Under the pieces are notes generated by a model. The model was given only the letters and a program-made list of their open reading frames with translations, was not told the origin of the DNA and made no database searches. From Opitutaceae bacterium (GTDB taxonomy: Bacteria > Verrucomicrobiota > Verrucomicrobiae > Opitutales > Opitutaceae), in the NCBI GenBank assembly GCA_031266495.1, contig JAISAX010000724.1, positions 1 to 6,493 of the forward strand: 6,493 nucleotides of DNA, given 5' to 3'. Positions 1 through 5,500 of this stretch are shown here, in pieces. The position numbers were made by a program, and so were the translations under genes. How positions within the stretch are numbered: the first letter of the stretch is position 1; every line of letters starts with the position of its first letter.

Positions 1-53
1 TGCTTCGGCACGCAGCATTCACCGTCATATCAACCTGCCCGAAAACACCATCC
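1..53. other. Left-edge segment, upstream of the lyase-like gene
   Basis: No stop codon occurs in any of the three + frames here, so the segment could be the leader of the following gene, an N-terminal extension of it, or the tail of an upstream gene. The frame of the next gene stays open to the window edge but contains no ATG, GTG or TTG before position 54. I see no Shine-Dalgarno sequence close to the ATG and no convincing promoter. Confidence 0.4.
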
Positions 54-1751
54 ATGGCTTTTTCTCCCTGTTTCCCCCGGTCCGGCTTGGTGGCATCCTT
101 GCGATTCGCCGTCCTTCTCTCCGGCTGCCTCACTGCCGCTCTGTTGGCCGGCGACACGCCCGGCACGCAATCCCTTTGGCGTGAATACACACAATACCCC
201 GACACTCATCCGAACATACCCGATGTCTCGTATGCTGGATACCACTACGGAGAACAGACGCTTCCCTACATCACCGGGCCGCTCTTCAATGTTCGTGATC
301 ACGGAGCCACTGGCGATGGCGCGACCGATGACACCGCAGCCATCCGCGCCACCCTTCAGGCCGCCGGAACCGCCGGTGGAGGTGTCGTCTTTTTCCCGCG
401 AGGCCGCTACCTCAGCAGTAACGTTCTCTTTGTTCACTCCAACAACACCGTGCTCCGTGGCGAAGATCGCGCTGCCACCGAAATCATCTTCACCCGTTCA
501 CTCACCGACGCCTATGGGCGCAACGTGATGCCCCCGAACACCCGCGGCATCCATCGTTCGCGCTGGTCCTGGCAAGGCGGACTCATCTGGTTCACGCCTC
601 GCACACGCAACACCTGGCGCGGCAGCACCTCTCCTCTCACACATGGTCCCGGCGAAAGCTGGCAAATCGGCAACGCCATCGGCGCCGTAGCTGCGCCAGC
701 CAGCCGCGGAGACCACTCCCTCACGCTCGACCGTAACCCGCCCGATACGATCAAACCCGGCGACTTCATTATCGTTGAGGTGAAACAGCCCGACGATTTG
801 TCCCTCCTCAAACATCTGGCTGGCGACGGTGCCTGGGCTGACGCCTATAAGTGGAGACAGAAGAACTCCTCCGGCTATCCCGATCGCCTGCCACAGCCTC
901 TGCGCTGGGTCGTGGAAATCACCGCTATCAACGACCGCACGCTGACGCTGCGCCAGCCCCTGCGCTTTGACCTGCGCCCCCAATGGACCACGCGGGTGCA
1001 TTTGCCCGGAGCGACCATCCGGGAAAGCGGTATCGAGAACCTCACCGTGCGCCTCCTGCGCGACTACGCCTGGACGCCTGGCATCCACAATCAGGAACCC
1101 GGCTGGAACGGCCCCTGGTTCAACCAGGCCATCCACTGCTGGCTGCGCGGAGTCACCGTAATTGATTCCGACAACGGCCCCGGTGTCGCTGCCTCGAAAT
1201 GCGTGACCCTGACCGATTTCACCGTCGAAGCCAGCCGCCCCGAACTGCAACCCCAGCACCACGGATCCAGTTGTCGCGCCTCCAGCGCCGACTGCCTCTT
1301 CAGCAACTTCACCATCACCAGCCACCCCCTCCACGGCATCAACGTTGAACAATTCTCCTCGGGCAACGTCTGGTCACGCGGGCACATGAGTCATGGAACC
1401 TTCGATACGCACCGCAACATGCCCTTTGAAAACGTCCGCACAGACATCACCATCAACAACGACGGACGCCACGGCGGCACGGGCGGCCCCCCGATGGCGG
1501 CGCGCTTCGTCCACTGGAACATCCGCGTGACCAACGCCGAACCCTACATCATCGGCTGGGCCAACCTCATGCCGATGGGTGCCATTGTCGGCCTGCAAGG
1601 CGCGAAACCCGTCCGGAACGTTCGTCCCGAGACCACTCCGGCCGGCTCACTCTCCGCCGTCCGCATCGAATCTCCGGATACGATTCCCGATCCCGCCAAT
1701 CTTTACGAAGCCCAGCTCCGCCACCGTCTGGAAACCGAAACGCCAAAATGA
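54..1751 (+). CDS. Secreted pectate lyase superfamily (GH28-related) right-handed beta-helix protein
   Basis: 565 residues. The N-terminus is a Sec signal peptide: Arg17 followed by a hydrophobic stretch to about residue 33, likely cleaved near ALLAG|D; an LSGC at 22-25 resembles a lipobox, so a lipoprotein is possible. Residues 78-125 carry the hallmark start of the pectate lyase 3 superfamily: FNVRDHGATGDGATDD, then AAI, then GGGVVFFPRGRYLSS. Further beta-helix coils are visible at about 326-336, 360-395 and 411-450, and a PGDFIIVE stretch at 235-242. A conserved-looking block at 428-475 is rich in His, Asp and Asn (HGINVE, RGHMSHGTFDTHR). Four cysteines (362, 383, 407, 414) could form disulfides. 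Family members cleave or bind acidic or plant polysaccharides, but the GH28 catalytic set is not evident, so the substrate is unknown. The ATG has no clear ribosome site; GTG at 90 would give a compact signal peptide and is an alternative start. The stop overlaps the next gene. Confidence 0.85.
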   Translation: MAFSPCFPRSGLVASLRFAVLLSGCLTAALLAGDTPGTQSLWREYTQYPDTHPNIPDVSYAGYHYGEQTLPYITGPLFNVRDHGATGDGATDDTAAIRATLQAAGTAGGGVVFFPRGRYLSSNVLFVHSNNTVLRGEDRAATEIIFTRSLTDAYGRNVMPPNTRGIHRSRWSWQGGLIWFTPRTRNTWRGSTSPLTHGPGESWQIGNAIGAVAAPASRGDHSLTLDRNPPDTIKPGDFIIVEVKQPDDLSLLKHLAGDGAWADAYKWRQKNSSGYPDRLPQPLRWVVEITAINDRTLTLRQPLRFDLRPQWTTRVHLPGATIRESGIENLTVRLLRDYAWTPGIHNQEPGWNGPWFNQAIHCWLRGVTVIDSDNGPGVAASKCVTLTDFTVEASRPELQPQHHGSSCRASSADCLFSNFTITSHPLHGINVEQFSSGNVWSRGHMSHGTFDTHRNMPFENVRTDITINNDGRHGGTGGPPMAARFVHWNIRVTNAEPYIIGWANLMPMGAIVGLQGAKPVRNVRPETTPAGSLSAVRIESPDTIPDPANLYEAQLRHRLETETPK

Positions 1752-2500
1752 AAACCATCCCCGCCATTCACCCAGCCGCCCCTGTCCGTCCTGTTGGCTC
1801 CATTCGAGCCTTCACCCTCATCGAGCTGCTCACCGTCATTGCCATTATCGGCATTCTCTCCGCGCTTGCCTTGGCGGGCATCGGCATGGCCCGGAAAAAA
1901 GCACAACAAGTCCGCTGCATTTCCAATCTCCGCCAGATGGGCGTCGCCATCCTCGCCTACACCGACGAACACCGCGGCATCCTCCCCGGCCCCACCGGTC
2001 TCAACGCCAGCCCCAAATACTATTCCGGCAAACCCGAATCTTTCGGCTACAAGCTCGCCCCCTGGCTCGCCATCCGTCGTCCCGAAGACCTCGGTGCGGA
2101 AGAAGGCAAAGCCTCCATACTCCTCTGCCCCTCGCGTGCCGAAACGATCCCCTCCTACCTCGTGCAATGCACGCTTGATAAAAACAGGATGAGCAACGAA
2201 TCCGTGCGCCCCTTCGGGCAATCCGGTCTCGCCGACAGCGACCCGAGACGCAAACCCGTCCCCTACGCCGAACTCGAAACCATTGGCGGTCCCTCCCGCG
2301 TCTGGGCACTGATCGAAGCAGACCAAATGCTGGGCAACAAAACCAACCCCGCCACCGGCTGGACCAACGCCACCGGCGTCCCCGGCTCCGGCTGGTATGG
2401 CAACCTCCCCGAACAACCCATTCACGGCAACGCCCGAGCCGTCCTCTATTTCGACGCTCGTGTGGCCCTCATTCGCGACGTCCCCGCACCTTTCTACTGA
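1748..2500 (+). CDS. Prepilin-type N-terminal cleavage/methylation protein (PulG-like pseudopilin)
   Basis: 250 residues. A 21-residue basic leader ends in RA|FTLIELLTVIAIIG, the type IV prepilin/type II secretion processing site. The mature protein would begin at Phe22 with Glu26 at the usual +5 position, followed by a hydrophobic helix to about residue 47. The -1 residue is Ala instead of the usual Gly. The next part (CISNLRQMGVAILAYTDEHRG, from residue 57) matches the common PulG-like arrangement in Verrucomicrobiota and Planctomycetota. The C-terminus (residues 226-241, H-G-N then LYFDARVALI) is a variant of the H-X9-DG motif with Asp-Ala in place of Asp-Gly. Such proteins assemble in, or sit at, the inner membrane as pseudopilins; their exact role in these phyla is poorly known. 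The ATG overlaps the upstream TGA as ATGA, and no separate ribosome site is visible, which suggests translational coupling with the lyase-like gene. No other secretion genes are in view. Confidence 0.88.
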   Translation: MKTIPAIHPAAPVRPVGSIRAFTLIELLTVIAIIGILSALALAGIGMARKKAQQVRCISNLRQMGVAILAYTDEHRGILPGPTGLNASPKYYSGKPESFGYKLAPWLAIRRPEDLGAEEGKASILLCPSRAETIPSYLVQCTLDKNRMSNESVRPFGQSGLADSDPRRKPVPYAELETIGGPSRVWALIEADQMLGNKTNPATGWTNATGVPGSGWYGNLPEQPIHGNARAVLYFDARVALIRDVPAPFY

Positions 2501-2615
2501 TCGTCGCCCTCCTCTGGTCCCTCCTCCCCCCCCCCTCACTTCTCTCCTCCCCTCCCCCCCCTCACTTCTCTCCGCCCACCTCACCATAACCGCACAACAG
2601 AAACAAAACCACGCC
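2501..2615 (+). repeat. Pyrimidine-rich spacer with C10 and C8 runs and a 26-bp repeat
   Basis: The spacer between the prepilin and PEP-CTERM genes is almost purely C and T from 2519 to 2573. It contains C10 (2526-2535) and C8 (2554-2561). The 13-mer CTCACTTCTCTCC occurs at 2535-2547 and again at 2561-2573, a 26-bp period, each copy following a C run. The - strand is therefore G-rich, with G10, G8 and G4 blocks that could form a G-quadruplex. I see no promoter, terminator hairpin or ribosome site that stands out; the last 40 bases before the ATG at 2616 are A/C-rich. Confidence 0.8.
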
Positions 2616-3575
2616 ATGAAACTATCCAACGCCAACCGCCTGCCCGCACTCGCCGCCATTGCCGCCATTGCCGTATCCGCCATGTCGCTACACGTTATCG
2701 CGCAGTCTCCCCCCCCCTCCCCCCCTGTCCTGCCGATATTTTCCGATACCTTCGCTGCCGGCACCCGCGCCGGTTGGTATGCCTCGACCACCAACGCCGC
2801 CGCCATCACCAGTGCTCCCGGGTCCCTGGCCATCACTCGCACAGGACAATCCTCCGCGCACCTCGTCACCTATTTTGACCCGACCACCCTCGCCATTGGC
2901 GACAAACTGACCCTCAACTTTACCTACCGACTCAGCGCCGTCGCCACTGCCGAACAACTCCGCTTCGGTCTCTTTGACTCCGGCACCAGCGGCCACACCG
3001 GCATCGACGGCCACGGCACCAGCGGCACCTCCGCCACCCCCAACGGACTCACCAACGGTTTCCGGGACTACACCGGCTATCGCGGGGCCATCAACATGAG
3101 CAGTGGCTCCACAGCCTTTCTCGCCTTCGCCGAGCGCTCCGCCATACTTGATGCGGACAACCAGTTGCTCACTGCCGCAGGCGCTTACACCGGCACCCTC
3201 GGTGAGACCGACACCACCAACAGCATCGCCAAAGCCTTCCTCGGCGCGGGACAAGACTTCGACATCACCTTCACTCTCGAACGCACCGCAGCCAGTGCGC
3301 TTGAACTCTTTCTCCAGATCGCCGGCAAAAATACCAACGACATCCCCTTCACCTACTCGATCACCACCACCGACACGACCAGTATCGTATCCACCTTTGA
3401 CACCTTTGCCTTCAGTGTGAACGGCACCAGCGGATCGGGCCCGGACATCATCCTCAAGACGATCGCACTCACCAAAACCAGTGCCATTCCCGAACCCGCC
3501 ACCACCGCAGCAGCCATCGTTGGCGGGGTGTTCATTGCCATTGTCGCACTCGCCCGCTCTCGCTACCGCGAATAG
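2616..3575 (+). CDS. Exported PEP-CTERM protein, unknown function
   Basis: 319 residues. The start at 2616 is chosen because it gives a clean signal peptide: MKLSNANRLP, then an Ala/Ile-rich core, ending HVIAQ at about residue 30. The frame is open further upstream, but that stretch lies in the previous gene and the C-rich spacer. A proline-rich linker (SPPPSPPVLP, residues 31-40) is followed by a domain of about 240 residues opening with IFSDTFAAGTRAGWY. It is rich in Thr, Ser, Gly and alternating beta-like strands (KLTLNFTYRLS, QLRFGLFDSG), which suggests a secreted beta-sandwich, perhaps concanavalin/laminin-G-like; that fold is inference. The C-terminus (residues 289-319) is AIPEPATT, a hydrophobic helix, then RSRYRE: a PEP-CTERM signal recognised by exosortase. 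It is probably anchored briefly in the membrane, then cleaved and delivered to the surface or matrix. No enzyme motif is seen. A C9 and a C7 run lie in the linker codons. Confidence 0.85.
   Translation: MKLSNANRLPALAAIAAIAVSAMSLHVIAQSPPPSPPVLPIFSDTFAAGTRAGWYASTTNAAAITSAPGSLAITRTGQSSAHLVTYFDPTTLAIGDKLTLNFTYRLSAVATAEQLRFGLFDSGTSGHTGIDGHGTSGTSATPNGLTNGFRDYTGYRGAINMSSGSTAFLAFAERSAILDADNQLLTAAGAYTGTLGETDTTNSIAKAFLGAGQDFDITFTLERTAASALELFLQIAGKNTNDIPFTYSITTTDTTSIVSTFDTFAFSVNGTSGSGPDIILKTIALTKTSAIPEPATTAAAIVGGVFIAIVALARSRYRE
2709..2725 (+). repeat. In-frame C9-T-C7 tract in the PEP-CTERM gene
   Basis: C9 (2709-2717), a single T, then C7 (2719-2725) encode the Pro-rich linker directly after the signal peptide (residues 31-37). 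Losing one C moves translation to a frame that stops at 2908-2910; gaining one C gives a frame that stops at 2876-2878. Either slip removes nearly the whole mature protein and its sorting tail. Confidence 0.85.
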
Positions 3576-3639
3576 CCATTTTCCCCCCTCCTCCGCCTCT
3601 CCTCGTCCCTTCACTCCTCGATTATTTCCGGTAGCATCC

Positions 3640-3660
3640 TGTAACTGAACGGATGTTACA
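3640..3660. repeat. Inverted repeat TGTAAC-N9-GTTACA
   Basis: TGTAAC (3640-3645) and GTTACA (3655-3660) are perfect complements around a 9-nt centre. ACGGAT also occurs twice, at 3649-3654 and 3660-3665, eleven bases apart, about one helical turn. There is no T-run after the stem, so a factor-independent terminator is unlikely. A regulator-binding site for the protease gene downstream is possible, but nothing identifies the protein. Confidence 0.35.
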
Positions 3661-3710
3661 CGGATCGGTGGCGATGGATATCGACAGAGGCGACATGCGG
3701 TGTGTGGAGC

Positions 3711-3722
3711 GGGGGGGGGGGG
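3711..3722 (+). repeat. G12 homopolymer upstream of the protease gene
   Basis: Twelve consecutive G residues end 71 bases before the GTG start at 3794. Three further G runs follow at 3728-3730, 3735-3738 and 3742-3744, so the block 3711-3744 could fold as a G-quadruplex. A tract of this length is prone to slippage and to sequencing error. Confidence 0.8.
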
Positions 3723-3793
3723 AGGACGGGACGAGGGGAGAGGGAAAAGTCAATCGGCTTGCACCCGAAAGATGGTTTTCCCGGAAATGAAAA

Positions 3794-5398
3794 GTGCGTA
3801 TCTATACGTTATCTTTCGTCCCATGCGGAAAATCCCGTCCTGCTGCCCGTCTTGCGCGAACCGCCCTCCTTTGCCTGGCGCGGGTGCCGGATCTGACGTT
3901 TGCCCTCGTCCTTGCGCTCTGTTTTCCTGCCACGGCCCGCGCCGATTACAAAGACGACATCGGCTATATCGACCTCGTCGCCTGGGCTGCCGAAAACAAC
4001 ATAACCCTGCCCACCGGCGCCAGCGTCTCCCTCGCCATGGCCGAGGCCGGTGCCAACTCCAATCCCCCCAGCAGCTACCGCCCCGATGTTCCAGGCGTGA
4101 ATATTGTGGACAAAAGTGGCGGCACCGGCACATCGGGCCACGCCACCACGGTCGCCAACATTTTTTTCGGCAACAACTCCATCCTCACCGGCGTCACCAC
4201 GGCGGACAGCCACGAGGCCAACGCCTGGCTCACCCGTATCCTTTACCGCGCCTACGCCTCATCCCCTGCAGGAAAAGCCCAATACGCCGAAACCGCCGAT
4301 GTCGTGAATCACAGTTGGGTTGCCGCGTGGGGATCGGGTGCAAACCAACTCACTCCCGACGAAGCCAGGGCGCTCAATGCCCTCGTTGATTACTCCATTT
4401 ATCAAGACCGCTATGTGGCTGTCGTCGGCGTCAACAACGGATACAACACCGACCAGACCGCAGCCTCCCACGCGCCGCTGCTCTCCTCCGCCTACAACGT
4501 CATCAGCGTTGGCATGACCAACGGCAACCACGACAACGGCGTTTCCGACCTGACCGGCGTCCCCTACCCGCACATCGTTGCGCCCGCCACCGCCACCAGT
4601 TACGCCACGCCGATGGTATCCGCCGCCGTCGCGCTCCTCATCGAGACCGCCCGTACCGGCGGCACCGGTGGCACGGCCATCTCCGGCAACGGCGATCTCC
4701 CCGAAGTCGTCAAAACCATCCTCCTGGCCGGAGCGACAAAAACCGAATTTGCCAACTGGAGCGCGGGCGTGACCGAAACCGCGCCCCTCAACGCCCGTTA
4801 CGGCGCGGGCGAGCTTAACGTCTTCAAGAGTTACCTCATCATGACCGGCGGCGAGCAGACCGCCCGGACCTCCGCCGCCTTCGCCCTCGCCAACCCCGTT
4901 GTCGACACCGGCTGGGACTACGCCACCACCAACAAAAACTCCGGCGGTATCAAAAACTTCTTTTACAGCTTTACCGTCGCCGAAAACATGCAGGCCGACG
5001 TGAGCATCGCCCTCACCTGGAACGTCGATTACGCCATCACCGTCACGCCCACGGGACAGGGCGACGCCAACATCGCTTACCAATTGGCCACCCCGCTGGC
5101 CGATTTCAGCCTGTATTTTTACCGCGTGGAGGAAAACGACACCCTGACGCTCATTGCGCAAAGCCTGGCCACTGGCGGCAATATTGAATACCTCTGGGAA
5201 ACCGGTCTGTTTTCCGGCGATTACCTCATCCAGACCAGTACCGGCAGTGCCAATGCCAGTTACGCCCTCGCATGGCAGACCACCCTGACGCCGCTCCTCG
5301 TCTCCGTCCCGGTCCCTGAACCGGAAACCCTCGCCCTGTTTATCGCTCTCGTCGCGCTCTTCCTGTCCATCGCGCGCAATTTCTGGCGTCGGGCATGA
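3794..5398 (+). CDS. Subtilisin-like (S8) serine protease with PEP-CTERM tail
   Basis: 534 residues from a GTG; TGA at 3788-3790 closes the frame just upstream, and the only near alternative is GTG at 3884. The N-terminus is a long signal peptide with Arg/Lys followed by a hydrophobic core, cleaved near ATARA|D at residue 50. S8 motifs are recognisable: VSLAMAEAG (78-86, Asp block), SGHATTVANIFFG (114-126, His116), VNHSWV (171-176), VVGVNNG (210-216, likely oxyanion Asn214) and TATSYATPMVSAAVALL (266-282, Ser269). Glu84 stands where the catalytic Asp is normal, and its 32-residue distance to His116 equals that of Asp32-His64 in subtilisin. The loop between VAP and the Ser motif is very short, and the usual Gly before Thr-Ser is Ala267. 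After residue 345 comes a C-terminal beta-rich domain, then VPVPEPE, a hydrophobic helix and RNFWRRA (507-534), a PEP-CTERM sorting signal. It probably acts at the cell surface; whether it is an active protease is uncertain. Confidence 0.85.
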   Translation: MRIYTLSFVPCGKSRPAARLARTALLCLARVPDLTFALVLALCFPATARADYKDDIGYIDLVAWAAENNITLPTGASVSLAMAEAGANSNPPSSYRPDVPGVNIVDKSGGTGTSGHATTVANIFFGNNSILTGVTTADSHEANAWLTRILYRAYASSPAGKAQYAETADVVNHSWVAAWGSGANQLTPDEARALNALVDYSIYQDRYVAVVGVNNGYNTDQTAASHAPLLSSAYNVISVGMTNGNHDNGVSDLTGVPYPHIVAPATATSYATPMVSAAVALLIETARTGGTGGTAISGNGDLPEVVKTILLAGATKTEFANWSAGVTETAPLNARYGAGELNVFKSYLIMTGGEQTARTSAAFALANPVVDTGWDYATTNKNSGGIKNFFYSFTVAENMQADVSIALTWNVDYAITVTPTGQGDANIAYQLATPLADFSLYFYRVEENDTLTLIAQSLATGGNIEYLWETGLFSGDYLIQTSTGSANASYALAWQTTLTPLLVSVPVPEPETLALFIALVALFLSIARNFWRRA

Positions 5399-5500
5399 CA
5401 ATGTTCCTCCCGGAAGGGGAGGGGAGGGGAGGGGAGGGGAGGGGTACGGTCAGCAACAAAGCGTTGCGAGTTTAACCGACCCCCACTTGCATTCGCGCCA
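5399..5500. other. Spacer between protease and Rpn-like gene
   Basis: The first half holds the GGGGA array. CCTCCC (5406-5411) can pair with GGGAGG (5417-5422) around a 5-nt loop, giving a hairpin that competes with a G-quadruplex. No T-run follows, so it is not a standard terminator. The second half, 5445-5500, shows no clear promoter and no ribosome site before the ATG at 5501. Confidence 0.5.
5416..5444 (+). repeat. (GGGGA)5GGGG pentamer array, G-quadruplex candidate
   Basis: Five perfect GGGGA units are followed by a sixth GGGG, eighteen bases after the protease stop codon. Six runs of four G separated by single A residues match the pattern of a very stable parallel G-quadruplex on the + strand (and so in the mRNA). 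Pentamer arrays also change copy number by slippage. Confidence 0.85.

Larger units (their letters stand above)
3576..3793. other. Spacer before the protease gene; no gene seen
   Basis: This 218-bp stretch has three parts. Bases 3583-3620 are C/T-rich. Bases 3621-3705 are of mixed composition and hold a small inverted repeat. Bases 3706-3745 are G/A-rich with a G12 run. The 14-mer at 3596-3609 is complementary to 3728-3743 apart from a 2-nt bulge, so the ends could pair around the middle. TTGCAC at 3759-3764 resembles a -35 box, but no matching -10 lies 16-18 bases further on, so no promoter is called. GGA at 3783-3785 is a weak ribosome site for the GTG at 3794. Confidence 0.6.

Noticed and set aside
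498..1352. 284-residue open frame on the - strand
   Set aside because: It is antisense to the beta-helix gene, has no signal or domain, and its Ala/Gly/Val-rich makeup follows from the complement of Pro/Ala/Thr codons.
1579..2178. 199-residue + strand frame spanning the lyase/prepilin junction
   Set aside because: It overlaps two well-supported genes and is His/Pro/Arg/Ser-rich low complexity typical of an off-frame reading.
2535..2573. CRISPR-like or phage attachment repeat from the duplicated 13-mer
   Set aside because: There are only two copies, in pyrimidine low-complexity sequence, with no spacer-like unique DNA between them and no associated genes.
2397..2615. N-terminal extension of the PEP-CTERM frame
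   Set aside because: The added 73 residues come from the off-frame end of the prepilin gene and the C-rich spacer, and would bury the signal peptide that starts at 2616.
1703..2869. 388-residue open frame on the - strand
   Set aside because: It lies opposite the prepilin and PEP-CTERM genes, reads through the G-rich complement of the C-tract spacer as Gly/Glu/Arg low complexity, and has no recognisable domain.
4259..5401. 380-residue open frame on the - strand
   Set aside because: It is opposite the S8 protease, whose motifs, signal peptide and sorting tail are clear; the antisense protein is Gly/Val/Asp-rich and without motifs, as expected of a shadow in GC-rich DNA.
5406..5422. Factor-independent terminator after the protease gene
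   Set aside because: The CCTCCC/GGGAGG stem exists but is followed by G-rich sequence, not a T-run.
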